From: Toxoplasma gondii ME49 | Taxonomy: Eukaryota; Apicomplexa; Conoidasida; Eucoccidiorida; Sarcocystidae | DNA length: 64,000 nt | Reading direction: 5' to 3' | Assembly (NCBI RefSeq): GCF_000006565.2 | Contig: NC_031478.1 | Location: 6,769,057 to 6,833,056, forward strand | The notes under the pieces: model-generated | What the model was told of the DNA's origin: nothing | The model's database searches: none | The model's input: the letters and a program-made list of their open reading frames with translations, nothing else | In this document: positions 37,701 to 50,649 of the stretch, one piece after another | Layout: every line of letters begins with the position of its first letter | Numbering within the stretch: position 1 is the stretch's first letter | Made by a program: the position numbers and the translations under genes

Positions 37701-40700
37701 TTCACGAAGGTGATAATGGTAGTTGCTCCAGCATCGCTGTATTTGAAGGTAGGTCTTTTGTACCATATCACGTATTAGTAGAAGGCGACAGGTGCCGTGT
37801 GCCCCCCCTTCCTTTCCGGAGAAGAGGCTTGGGGCAAGGAAATATCCGACATGCATCTCGCCAACGGATGTTTGGCCTCAATGGTGCAGATGTGCATGGA
37901 AACTCGCTCACGGTCCGTTGGCAGCTGCGGCTTGCCAATATTATGGGGTTATACCGCGGCGACAAGGAACTGCTTTGTCTTTGGCATGCTCCAGATAGAA
38001 AAAAGATTCTCGTAAGACCCGTGTACTTCCTTCCTCAGTTGATTTCCAACTAGGTGCTTCTGGAATTACTTATCTGTTTTCAGGAAATGACGAGGCTATC
38101 GCTATCAGCGGCAAGGCGACACTGTCACTCCTGTTTTGGATAGAACCTGCTATTGCGGCCGATGCAGGCCTCATCGCTATCCAAGTATGTGACAAGCAAC
38201 TGCCGGATTGGCCCTCCTCGCTAGTCTCTCCATCGAAAATGCGCGACGAAAATTTGAAGCGACATCTTCAGTACCTTTCAAATATACTATTATGTTTCCT
38301 GTCAGCAATAACGATTCAGTGTGCTCGCTACATCTGGAAAAGAACGAAGGACAAAGCCACAACACTGTTTCTCACTTGCTGCACCGAAAGAAGGTTTAGC
38401 CGACGTGTTTGAGTTTTGTTTTCAGTCGGGTTTCACAGAGATTTCCTTGTTTATGGAGAAGCCGAGAGAAGGGGACGCCGGTGAAAACGCCGAGTGGTCG
38501 GCAGGGGGGATGGACACCGTTCGGCCAGCTTCACCTTTCTTCCTCGGCGACTCTCTGCCGTCGACCCTTTCTACGCGGTTTTCAACTCGGCAACCCTTCA
38601 CCGGGTTGACAATAAACAGATCCATGTTGGTCGTATTCAGCACCCAATTGATCACCGTTTTCAAAGTAACGGAGGACCAGGGAAGCCTTTTGGCGTGTCC
38701 TGTGTCTTGCATCGAAACACTTGGAGTCACTGGAGCTGTCGCTTACTTCGACGGGTCAGTGACGACACTTTTCGTGGCAACTCCACGAGGTGTCCTGCTT
38801 ATGTCACTTGAAGTGAGCACATAGTCACGCTCTTGCAATCACAACTCAATAAGTGTGATAGGCGATGCACGAGCTCTCCGACTTCCCTCGTCCACAGCGA
38901 TACGACACGAAGGAATGCCCCTCTGTCACACTCCGCGTAGTGGCTTGTGATAGTTCGAACTAAGCACCGGCGTCCACCACTTGGTGCCGGCCACTTCAAT
39001 TGGCCAATGCGTTGGTTGCCAGCTTTCAGGGGTGGGTGACACACATCATAATAAATCAGGTAGCTGAGCAATAGCGTCGTCTTGCAGCTGCGAGCCGCCG
39101 CGTCAGCTCTTCGCTGTAGGGAACAAAGCCAAACCTTTCACGTAGGTGTCCTTCCGTTCCTTCGTCTCCGTTCACAGAGAGGAGATCCGGCGTAGTGTGC
39201 GAAGGAAAAAACGTTTATTTGCTGATCATTGTAAAGGGATTTATCTCGTGGGTCGAGCACAAATACGGTAATGCCATGGTCGTTCGTAGACCGGTGCTGA
39301 TGAACTCAGGGACAGGATCGTGGTTTTCTCCCCCAGCGACACGCGATGGATCCTGTTTGTCCCCATTCACCTGCTCCCAAACATATCTGGTTGAAAGGCG
39401 ACACACTGGGAGTGATGAGTACGGACAACTGCATTTCTGTTTGGAGGCTCGGTAAGGGAGCTCCTGCGCTTCTAAGGTACGTCACATAAATGCTTAATGG
39501 TGCTAGCGACGATCCTTGCTCTGAGCAGATCCAAAGTCAGCAAGAAGCAAGCCCTGAGTGCTTGCTTCACGGCAAGGCAGCTCAGTCCCTTCCGTTTCAA
39601 GGGTACTACGTGGACTGAGAATCAGTTGCGACCCCTGAGTGCCATCATTCATAGTTCGTGTGGCTACTGCGAGCAATGCTTCTGTAGCCAATCGAATCAG
39701 ACGCTTACCGTTTTTGTCGCAGGTGCACGGTCATTCTGGCAGTGTTGACTCACCCCCAGAGCGCAGGGAGGCAACTGTGCAAAGAAACCGCTGGACCTCA
39801 CTACCCCGATTTGTTTTCTCCATGGCATGTACAGCACTGAAAAAGTAGAAGCGTCCTGCACTGAAGATGATACCATAGTCGTCAAGTCTATAACAGGAGC
39901 CAAGGACGGTAGCAGGATCAGCTTCATCTTACAGCGGAGGAAACAGAAAAATTACCGGCCCGACAGCGCACAGAACCTCACTCTAGACGAGCGCGGTAAT
40001 CTGCCTGTTCCGCTCGCTGAGGACACTTCAGCAGAGTGCGTGACTGAGGAAAGCGCCGAGGAAGCCCTGGGAATATTCGACGTTTCAACGACTAACTTCT
40101 GGATGTAAGAAATGCCTCAGTACACCACAGAGAACTCCAGCAGTCCCAGCCACGACTTTATTGAGAGCCGTTGTTGAACACGTGTCGCGGCTTTTGCAGA
40201 TACGGCCTCGAAATACTGAGAGGCACCAAGCTAACGTTCCATCAGTGGGATGAACGGGATGTCCGTCTGCTGGTATGCTGTGTGTGGCGGCCGGAAAACC
40301 CACCTGTCGCCGACCCACTGCAAGACAAAAGAGGCTCTCCTCGCTTGCGGGTAAGTGGCCTAGAAATTAAGAGACTTGGAGCGCGGTCAACGAACTCCTC
40401 CGGCCGCAGCGAGCACTTGTAGACGAAAGAAATGCGTTCATGTGGTAAGCTTTTGTCGAGCATTTCTGGGCAAGTCTAGCTTATATTTCTGCAAGGCGTT
40501 ACACGTGCAGCCTCTCGTTTGCCCTCGTTCTAAGGAAAAACTTCATCCGCCTCCCCCATGCCGGGACCTTCTCACTGATAGTGAGGCACAGGGTACTTCT
40601 CCCTGCATCTGGATACAGAACTTCCTCTCTTTCTTATTCTGCACCCACAGCAAATGAACAGCAGATCTCGACCTTATATCGTGACATTCTTTATCGACCA

Positions 40701-43700
40701 TGATGGACGGTTGGCCGAACAGGTGAGATCACCTAGAGACAGCGGTTGCGTAGAGGTTTTTTCTCACACACTGCTTACGCCAGCAAGCCAGACAGGAGTT
40801 ATTTCAAGTCTGCTGTTAGGAGCTCCACTCACATGTCTTCGGACATATGAGTTTGGCAGTCGCTGCAACGCCCAACGGAACCTCTCTTCACCATCTTCCT
40901 ACTGAGCACACATCATGTTCAGGCTCGAGCGCTGCCAGTGAAACACAGTTTCCCACATGAACACTTGCATACGTGCGATCCTTTCAGGCCCTCCGTTGCA
41001 AAAATGCATATTATATGTCTACTGTCTGGGTGCCTCCTCAGTTCGTACCAGGTGATTGTCGCGAGGAGGGCACTGGTTTCTCAACCCAGAGGACTCCAAG
41101 AGAGAAATCCGAAAGCCTCTCTCAGACTCTGACACATCCACCACTTCGCACCCTGTGTTCGAGTTCTGCCCTCAGGAATGCATTCCAATGTGTGTCGGTC
41201 TCGTGGAAGCCAATTCCGCGTCAGCATCACCTCGTTGGTACCTGACTGATTCTTTGACAAGTTCAGGCTCTCCCGAGGACTCCAGCGTCGACGGCAACAC
41301 TGAATATCTTCCCACCAGAAACGTTCAGTTAGTACCCATCTGTATGGACACGCCTTGTTTTGTTTTGGTTTACTTCGAAACAGCTTCTTGTCACTCCCGT
41401 GGCTCCAGTTCTGTCTCGAAAGAACGAGCGGCAGCGGGAGTACAATCTACAACACTGGGAACCTACTCTTGGATGCAAAGCCCTAGAAACGACGATCAGG
41501 GGCAAACATGCAAGAACTCGCTGATCAACGACAACAAGGAGGCAGAACCTGCCTCCTCTGATCGAATCAACCTGCGCATGACCCAGCACCCAGCATGTCC
41601 GCGACTGGTGAAGAGATTGATGAGTGACTTTCGTCGCTCAAACCACAAGGCCTTGACAGAAGAAGTCATCTGTAAGGTATAGTACGTTTCCCGGTATTTC
41701 TATTATTAGCAGGAAGCCCAAAAGCTATTGAAAGCGGAGAAGGACTCAAAAATCTTGATGAACAAGGACAACACCGCGTTGTTCCACTGTACGGCAATTT
41801 CGGGTCTTCATACCACATTCGGATAATCAAATTGTGTCGATGCGCTTCTTGTGGATGCTGTGAAGCCTCCGTCATGGACGTCTCGTACCATCTGGCGTTC
41901 AACAACGTCGGGAAAGCGTACCAAGCCCTGAGCCTGGCTACCAGCTCCAAGCAATTATGCCGTGAGATGACGAAGATTAGTATCAAAGCAAGACGGCTTG
42001 ACATTGCGCTGAAGTGTATTGAAAAACTCAAGATGCCGAAGCTGCAGGCAGTTCTGAGGTGTGTGCTATCCGTTGACACCTCTCTGTGAAACTCGGTGGT
42101 CCTACCTGCCACCAACTATCAACTCTGTTGCGTCACACTCGGCCTATGACACCAAGGAGACATTTGATGGAGTATGAGAGCTTCCGGCAGCTTGTACGTT
42201 AATTATATCGTTGTATTACAAATTATGGTGTGCAGAATTTCCTATGTTCCTTAATATCACAGCAATGCGCGGTGGTGGTGTACAGCATTCATAAAGAACT
42301 TGGCTTCTTGTATCACACAACTGGAGTCAAAAACAAACCGGACGGGACCATGCTGTCACATAAAGTGCTATCAAGGTTCGTCGACACCAGTTTTCTCTCT
42401 TGTTGACCTGCTATACCATGGTTTAAATTGAAGACACAACGAGACATTAGACCTACGAACGAGCGAAAGATCCACACACATGCTCAAGGAAAATTAGGCT
42501 TTCTTTCGGTATGGTGAATTCAGAAGAGAAGCCTTGTCCTACTTCATCATACGTTGGCCAGTTTGAGTGGGTTGGTGGTTGGCGGGCGCTTGAACGATCT
42601 TCGTTTTGGGGCATTGAGGTCGGAAGTGAGTTTTATCAACTGCTGTTTCGGAAATTTCATGTAAAATGGGTGAAACGTTAAACGAGGAAACATGCCTAGA
42701 TGCCTCGTGCTCCCGTATTGCTACATTCTCCTTTTCACAGGAAAGCAGAACACCAAGCAGATGAGGTCAAGCTCGCATTTGCTGCTATCCACCTTGGCCT
42801 CGACGACGAAGTTGAGCCCCTGTGCAGGAGCTGCGGAAGAGCGGACCTTTTAGAGGCTTGGCTGCAGGCAAATGGTAGATGGGATGAGGCGTTGCAGGTC
42901 AGTCACAGACACACGGCATGACTTCCCCCTGGAAGAAGTCGAGGCGTAGCCTGCGACAGCTGACTACTCTCAACCCTTCCTTTGCCTTCAGACACAATGC
43001 GTGCGATGGGAATCAAACCCCAGCGCACCTCGATTTTTATTTTGAGCACGAAAAAGCATTGTAGACGATGACTTTCGTTCTTCCTTACAGTCAGCATATT
43101 AATTCTGTGCTGAACAACTGATGCGAACGATATGGCGGTGTTGCACTAAAAATGCGGCCTGTTCGAGGATTACCAAAGTTTAGCAACCAACCTCGCGGGT
43201 TTGCTGTCCAGAAACCATTCCATGTCTTTGGTAACCACTCACTAATTAGTCACAAATCTCGCGTTGTGCACCGCTTCCTCTTTCTAAACCCTACAGGTCG
43301 CAGAGCGAGCCGGGCGGCTCTACGCTCTCCACTCGCATTACTCCTATGGCTTGTACCTGGAGAACGCGGGGGACTATTCCAGTGCCTTAAATCACTTGCA
43401 GCTGTCACGCGCCATGCCGTGCAACCTTTCGAACACAGTGTCATCCGGATGTCCTATTTCTGAATCGGGTTATGGTTCTGTACCAGAACGACCGCTTGTT
43501 TCAGCGCAGTCAGTCAGCGATTTCGCTTCTACAGTTTCAGCTGAAGAAGCCAACTCGACCTCGTCTCCGACAGAGTCGTCCCTGCAGCATAAGACTACGA
43601 TGGCCACAGGCTTGCGTTGTGAGAGTCCAAGGATTCTGCGACTCGCCGAAATGACTGGAGATGCCGAGGCTTTCCTCCACCGCCAAGCGGATCCACAGCT

Positions 43701-46700
43701 GTATAGGTATGCCTACCTGCGCGCACCTGTGTCAGTGTTTGAAAAACGCCCAAGAAATCACGGTTGCGTCTTTGGCCTTGCTTCACGTGTGAGCAGGCGG
43801 CAACCACAGAACCGAGGAAGTCAACCTCCTTGGAATAAGGTCAAACGACCGAGTGAATTCAGAATACGGCTCCGCTGTCGGCAACATCGTCGGTGAAAAC
43901 AGGAGATCTGGACGGTGTTTTTAGTTGTTTGTTTGCTTGCTGAGAAACCGCGTAGTCTTGGCTGCTCTTGTGTGACCCAGGTGGCAGGGCTTCCGCATCG
44001 AAAAGCAAGCGTGGGAAGCAGAGCAGGAGCACGTCGCTTCAAGAGTCGTTTCAGAGCGTCACAAGCGGAGCCTAGTTACCTCAAAACAAGATGGAGTCGC
44101 CTTGGGGCCTCAAAGATCAAGCGTGGATTTAACCAACACGTTTGCAGGTGACAAAGTGCCTAACCAGCTCGATAAATTGGGTCCGCAAGCCAGAAGAAAG
44201 GAAGCCCTGCTGAAACAAGCGCTGATGTGGTACTCACGTGGAAATTTGCACAGCCATAAGGTTCGCGTGCTGTGCTCCATGGATCAGATAGACGAGGCAA
44301 GGAAAGTGTGCAGCGAAACAGGAGATCAGGAAGCGTGCTTGGTTCTTGCACATGAGTTGGAAAAACGTGGAGAAGTGCGCGAAGCCGTGAAGCTCTATAC
44401 CAACGCCGGTAGACTACGGAAGGCGCTCAGGTATGGTTCGCCGGTAGATGGTGCAAAACACTATCAATCTACGACAGTGATTAAGTGCAGAAATGACTAG
44501 AAAGAAGCCGAAAGTTCTCAATACAACCGCGTAGGTTTCTACCGTGAGGACCAAAGATAGCATGTCTTTTAGCTTTTCTTAGACAGCCATCCCAGTTTGG
44601 CTACAAGCCCACCACCCTCTCGACAGCAAGATTTCCCCCACGATAAAGCAAGAGACCAGAAATGAAGGAGAGACAAAGACTGATATCCATGCATGAAGAC
44701 AATGGTCCATCTATTCGTGCTACTTGACCCACAACTCCGTTTGGAAAGATACCCTACGTTGTGTGCTTTAGCCGGTGCAGCAGCTGCTGGGGCTGCTCTG
44801 TAACGCGGCAGCTTTCAGTCAATTTCCTGAAGGGTCATGGCAGTGCAGTAGTGTTTGGTTTCTGCTGAAGCAGTTGTCTCGAAAGATGCATGCAGCATCA
44901 TTCGAACTGATTATTACTGCAGAGTCTTTTGCTCGAATGCACCACAGCTTGGGCCATCACGAGGAGTTGGACAGTGACCTGATGGCGGCTGCCCTGAATG
45001 CAAGTCCGGAAGATTTGGTAGCGGCTGCAACCTCCTTGTATGAGGTAAATGTGCAATACAGCCTAGAAGCAGGCGCCGGTGCAGCGTAGTTTAAATCGAT
45101 CCGCGGGGTGACACCAGACAGAATGCAGTTGCAGTTTGGCTCATTAAGAGCTTCGGGGAGTTGTTGCTCGGGTGTAACTCCTCATGTCTGAAGCGCTCGA
45201 ATGCTCAAAATGGGATACAGCTCACGGGCTCATATCACATCAGGAAAACACCGATATCGCGTTTCTTCAACGCCGCTGAATTCGAGATGAGTGTGCCTCT
45301 CAGCGGCGGGAGTACGAGAAGGCGGTGGCGCTCTTCCGCAAGGCGGGTCAGCTTGACACAGCCCTTCAAGTGTGTCTTGCTGCAAACTTGCGAGACTCTC
45401 TGAGACTCCTCGCAGAGGAAGCCACTCCAAGCAATGACCACTCTGTGATCGAGAAGTGTGCATCCGTTTTCGTAGAAGCGGGACTGATCGACAGGGCCGT
45501 CCAGTTGCTGGCAAAAACGAAGCATTTCGATTCGGTAAGTCATGGCATGGGGGCTGTTGCAAACTTCGATGCAGCCAGGACAATACACAGATGGGTTGGG
45601 GGTAGCGTTCACCAGAGCTGTACTGACACGTCTGGAGCTGCATGCAACGAACCACTGCGAAGCTGCGGAGGCAGTGCTGTGGCATGATTTCGTGGTTTTC
45701 TTGCAGCCGAGTTTTCCACTTTCCGAGCGGTTCCGGTGTGGAGTTGGCACGGATTCAAACGCTCGACTTGACAGGGCGGGGTGATGACGCGACGCTTTTT
45801 GCCTGAGTTCCACTCAGAAAGGTTACCTAGTGATATAGGGTCAATTTTCAACTTCTGGAAGTGTTGTGCATTTTCGCCAAGAATTAAAATTACTAAACCC
45901 GTCAACAGCCAGATGCACGACAGATACCCTTGTGCCTCTTGGTCATGTACCCTTGTTGTGGATATTTTGGTGCAAATGCGCTCTGTAGGCCTTGAAGCTG
46001 TGTGAATCGCACGACTTCGCTCTATCAGATAGTCTTGTCAATGCTCTCACTCCGAGCAAGGAAGACGCGGTGCATTGCATTTCTACAACAGCCGGCAACT
46101 GGCGAGACAACAGCCCAGCAGCCGGAGATTCTGAAGAATCAGGATCCGACCCGGATCGCGAAGAGAGAACAGCTCTCGAGGCCAGACGGACAGTGCTGGT
46201 CAGGCTGGGGAAGATTTGCCTGAGACAAAAACTGTTCCACCTTGCCTGCAGATCCTTTACTGCTGCCGCCGAGATAGTGGCGGCAGTCGACTGCCTCATT
46301 AAGACCGGGGACACTGACAAAATCATCTATTTCGCAAGTAAACATCAACGCGCCACGCGCCGGCTTTTTGCAAGTGCCGGTCGCCACACATATTATTGCG
46401 AGGGGGGGGGGCGGCCAGTTGCAGTTACGCTTAACGATTTACCCACGACACGATAAACTGTTTGTCGGCGCTTCTGAATCCATATAAAGTCGTTCAGACT
46501 TTTGACACGAACATTTGCGGTTCGAGTGCCCACTTTCTCCACTTCCGTTTGCAGCGCTGCACACGTATCGGTTTTGTTGTTTCCCGAATAGATACAGCCC
46601 GGCATCCTGACGTATACATTTCTGCGGCGAATTACTTACAAGGACTCGACCATTTCAGTGATGAGAAGTTACGCAACTCCATTGTTTCCTTCTATCAAAA

Positions 46701-49030
46701 AGCAAACGCCTTTCCCAAACTTGCTGCGTTTTATATCAACGTGGCTCAAGTAAGTGGTGACCATCAGGTGTGTGTTTACTGGACCGGAAGATGGCAGAAG
46801 CTGGCAACTATTCCTGTTTGCCAACGGGGCAGGCCGTTCAACCAAACACTGTTACAAGTGCAGCGTCCAATGGACATCAAGGATGTCACCAGCTTCCCGC
46901 TTGATAAGACACAAAATAGCTTGGTCCATTGTTCACACAGTACCATGAATTGTTGCCCCATGATACAATTGTAAAAACAATGCCCGCGACAAATTTGACT
47001 GGAGTAGACGTTTGGAAATTCCTGGCAATGCAACGAAGACCTTTTTGACACAGAAAGCAACGGTGGAGGATTTTTGGATGGTGGGAGTTCTTTGTCGCAG
47101 CAGAAAGAAGGTAACGTTGAATGACTTGTGCATATGAGACAACTTGTTGTCCAGCCTTTTCACCCACATATTCGATTCAGTGTAGACAAAATTGGCCTCC
47201 TGCGGTCTCCCATCTTCTCCTTGCTACTCACGGAGTTGACGTGCAGAGTACCCGTGCTCACATTCTTGGTTAACGGATTTGCTGAACATGTTGCTTTTTG
47301 ACATATTTGGTAGATAGAGATAGAGGAACGCAGCGCCTACGAGCAGGCGCTCTCCGCTTTGCAAGAGAGTCGAAACTATCTCGTCCAATGCCCCGATGCG
47401 GAAAAGAAGATAGACCTGCTTGACGTTCGCATTGATATCATTACCAGGTATACGGAACACACATTGCTGCGACTGTTATTTTTGTGTGAAGCAAAGGTGT
47501 GGTGTTAACGAGGGTACCCTTCACCAGACAAAGGACTTGTAGCGGCCACCAAAACAGAAATCGAAGCAGTCTTCAGATTAGCTATATGACGTGCAAACCA
47601 CGTCTTCCCTCTTTTTGTTAAGTGATTCGGCAGTGATCTGGCAGCATCGCTGCCGAACCGTCCTGATAAGCCACCGTCGCTGTCAAGTAGTATTTCCTGA
47701 AGCGTGGGTGCTATTGTTTTAACTTGCTACCCGTTGATTTTTCTTCTCCTTTGAGCTAGTGGTACGGCCTACTGGCTTCGTTACATGCTAATGCTGCTAA
47801 TGCCTCTTTGCGTATTTGATAGAAGGCAGAGAAGAGATAACCAAAATGGGCCCGTGACGAGTGGCTTGATGCTGGACAACCTCCGGCTCCCAATCGTCCT
47901 CTGTAGATGGTCCTTTGCTTGCACGGGAGAGGTGTCACTTCTGACACGTGACTAAGCAGACGTTATGTGGTGGTACTAGCTACATTTAGAGGACACCACG
48001 TTTGTCTTGATATAGGACTACGTTCTATCACAACAACTGTTTGTTTCCGCAGATACATTGAGGCAACGCGACTTCGAGCTGAAGATCCGGATGCCATGGT
48101 TAGAGAGTTGGTCTCGCTCTTGAAGACTCCGGCTGCAGAAAAAGTTCTTAAAATTGGAGACGTTTTCGCTGATTTGGGGAGGTAAGAGCTGTTTTGTTCA
48201 CACGCAGGCTATAGAAGTGTTTCAGTGTGCCGGAGAGCACCTGTTGTTGCATATTTGGCGCTTTCGCAGAACGCGCAGCACGAGAGAGAAGCAAAAAGCA
48301 TGACAGTGACATTTCGTAGCAAATATTTAGTAACAGAAAGTCCTCGCTTCGTGTGATTCCGGTTTCTCGCCATTCTTACGCCACATGACATCTGGCCATC
48401 AGATAGGCGCGTGAGCAGCAATGCTTGGATGACCGCCTCATGCCGCCAAGATACAACATCGTCAGTTATGCGGGGGATATGGAAGACGTCTGAACCCCCT
48501 CAACTTAGTATATGCAAGATGATGCTAAAGAAAACCTCTTCTGGTGTTCTCAACAACTAATGTGGCGCCAGCAAGCTCCCATGCTACACTCTGTGGTGGC
48601 AACGAAACGAGTTGCCTGCTTTCTGATGCTCAAATACTGCAGGTACTATAACTCAATTGGGAATTTCGCCGCCGTTCGCCTTCTGATAAAGAAGATGCAG
48701 GAACGCAATCTACATGTACCTCCGTATCTAATCCAAGAAAGAACTGAAAATGCATGCGACGACGGAGGCTGTGCTGTCCTTGCGAGGGGGTTTAGCGATC
48801 ACCACGACACCTCCCTTCGTCAGGTTGGTGCCCCCTCACAGTGGAGGGAGGAAGCCCCGAGATATCAGGACGTGTCACCTGAGCTGTCCCAAGGTTTTGA
48901 TGAGCGTTCCTCCGCAGTTGCGTTCATGAGTGATTTCGAAGAGCCAGTGAGACACACGGAGAATGATGGACTTCCCGACGACCCTGTCGACAGTTATTGG
49001 GAAGACGCCCGCACTGTAGAGATGCGCTAG
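34770..49030 (+). CDS. IFT140: Intraflagellar transport protein IFT140
   Basis: This is an IFT-A core subunit for retrograde transport and membrane-cargo entry in flagella; coccidia build flagella only in male gametes. There are 23 exons: 34770-35004, 35718-36004, 36379-36497, 36813-37197, 37643-37748, 38084-38184, 38426-38812, 39310-39476, 39760-40104, 40200-40350, 40651-40722, 40988-41051, 41713-42058, 42741-42897, 43297-43706, 43981-44430, 44948-45044, 45304-45534, 45989-46337, 46592-46749, 47314-47447, 48053-48181, 48643-49030. All phases agree over 5268 nt (1755 residues; human about 1460). The N-terminal half is two WD-type propellers (LRWHPQQDTLFIGW, VVYEADHLGLRF, LTFHQWDERDVRLLVC). 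From about residue 830 a TPR-like solenoid follows (RKAEHQADEVKLAF, NGRWDEALQ, ALNASPEDLVAAA, DVYISAANYLQGLD, LKIGDVFADLG). Extra length comes from Ser-rich insertions, mainly in exons 7 and 15. Exon 13 carries a Cys cluster (CRCASCGCC) that an alternative in-frame acceptor near 41863 would remove. Confidence 0.95.
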
Positions 49031-50649
49031 CGGCTTGAACAACAGTGAACACTGCCACGGTTCTCTTTCCCTCTTCGTCAGACGCGTGAGCATTTGCTGG
49101 ACTCAACTTCATATGATACGTCAACCGAAACACCCTGGAATCAACCTGGAGACTTGGCTTATGAACGATGTCGTGTACTTTTTCAGCGTGTTTCCTTAGG
49201 CAGTGTACCATGCGCATGTCATGACATGACAGGAGGTGTCACTCTTGCTCTGGTGCATATCGCCTTCCTGTGATCCAACCACTAAAGGCTGGTGACGCAC
49301 TTAGGACTTGTCCTACGAGCAGCTACCGCGAAATGACAAGTCAACCTTCAGAATAATCACATGTGTACTAAGCGATTCCTGTATCCCCACTAGGATGTCT
49401 ATACAGTGTGAAGTGAAACGACCTAAAGATGTAACCAGAACAGGTGGCACCATGACGTCATTTATACGAGAAAACGAAACACAGCGGCTCTTTAGGCAGT
49501 GGTGGCTTTTCGCGATTGGACACACATTCGTAGACCTAATCCTGGTTCAGCTCCCCGATAAGGCAAGCATCAGCTGGAACAGTTCCTATCTTTCATCCGT
49601 GTGCGCCACTCTCAACAAACCAGTTCGACAGCGTAACCCGCCGCCCGCGACTGTGAGGCCCCCCCCTGATCCACCACTGTACGCACACTATACGTTTGCT
49701 TCGTCGAAACTTTTACCGCGTAAAAAGTGATCTCCGGCTCGCGAGGTTTCTCATTGGAACGGACGTCACCGGGATGAAAAGGAAAACGAGGGATACTGGC
49801 GCTGTGCTGCCGACGCAAACGGAAACACCCTCTCTGTTTCGTGAGTAAAGATCAGTTCGCATATTCATTTGTTCTGTGCCTCAGTGTGCTGCGGTGAGAA
49901 ATACGAACCTAGAGTTCCTCTCCAAGATTTTTTCCTCCAGTTATTCATTTTTCTGCCCGCACGAGTTTCTGCAAAAACTCGTCGAATCCAGAGACAATAT
50001 CGCACGACCAGATACCTGACAACCGCGCAGGCTGTGACAAGCGCTGCTACCACAGATGCTCCGTATTAATGGCACCGAGTGCATGATATTTTTGAAGCGT
50101 TCAGTTCGCTTAGCACACACCTTTTGTCCTCGATGCCACCCACGCTCAAGCTCAGTGTCTTTTTTACTGCGCTGTCCCTAGCTATTCAATGTTCGCGAAA
50201 AGAAAACAAAATTTCCACAGACTTGCACAGACAGACAGACGTCAGGGAGCGCAAGGTGGCATGCGGGCAAACCTGTTCATTGAATCCTATTTCTTCACCT
50301 CCTCCCTGTGACAACAGAAAGACCTACGGCCTCCATTTGGGCGCTGGCTACTGAGTTGGCGAGCCGATTTCCGTAGTGGTTGTTCGACGACGCGTAGGGG
50401 CTCGGAGGACCACATGCTCGCAAAGGCGTTTCATAATGAAAATTACGTGGATGATACACGTTTTCTTTCCAGACCGGATTAGACGGCGAATCCACTCCCC
50501 GCCGTCGTCGTTTGTATTCTCTTGCGAGGGCACGTCCCAAAATATAGTTGGCCTCCGTTTGCCTTATCTGACTCGTGAAAGCCATAACAGCATGTCGCGT
50601 AAGTACCCCTGTTTATACTGCGTAACACTTTTGCCACGCCTGTGCCATC
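49031..50649. other. Intergenic between convergent genes
   Basis: This holds the facing 3' ends of IFT140 (+) and the F-box gene (-). Frames here, such as 49308-49730, have no family support. I see no RNA gene or repeat. Confidence 0.6.

Noticed and set aside
37749..38083. Open frame after the GTAGGT donor in IFT140 encoding a plausible-looking LRLANIMGLYRGD segment
   Set aside because: Phases exclude it. The 37748-38084 join restores alignment with the IFT140 propeller (IAVFEG to NDEAIAI) and keeps the frame.
42235..42375. Two overlapping open frames flanked by CACAG and AAGGTT
   Set aside because: The exon 13 to exon 14 join (42058 to 42741) is phase-perfect and matches IFT140 without it.
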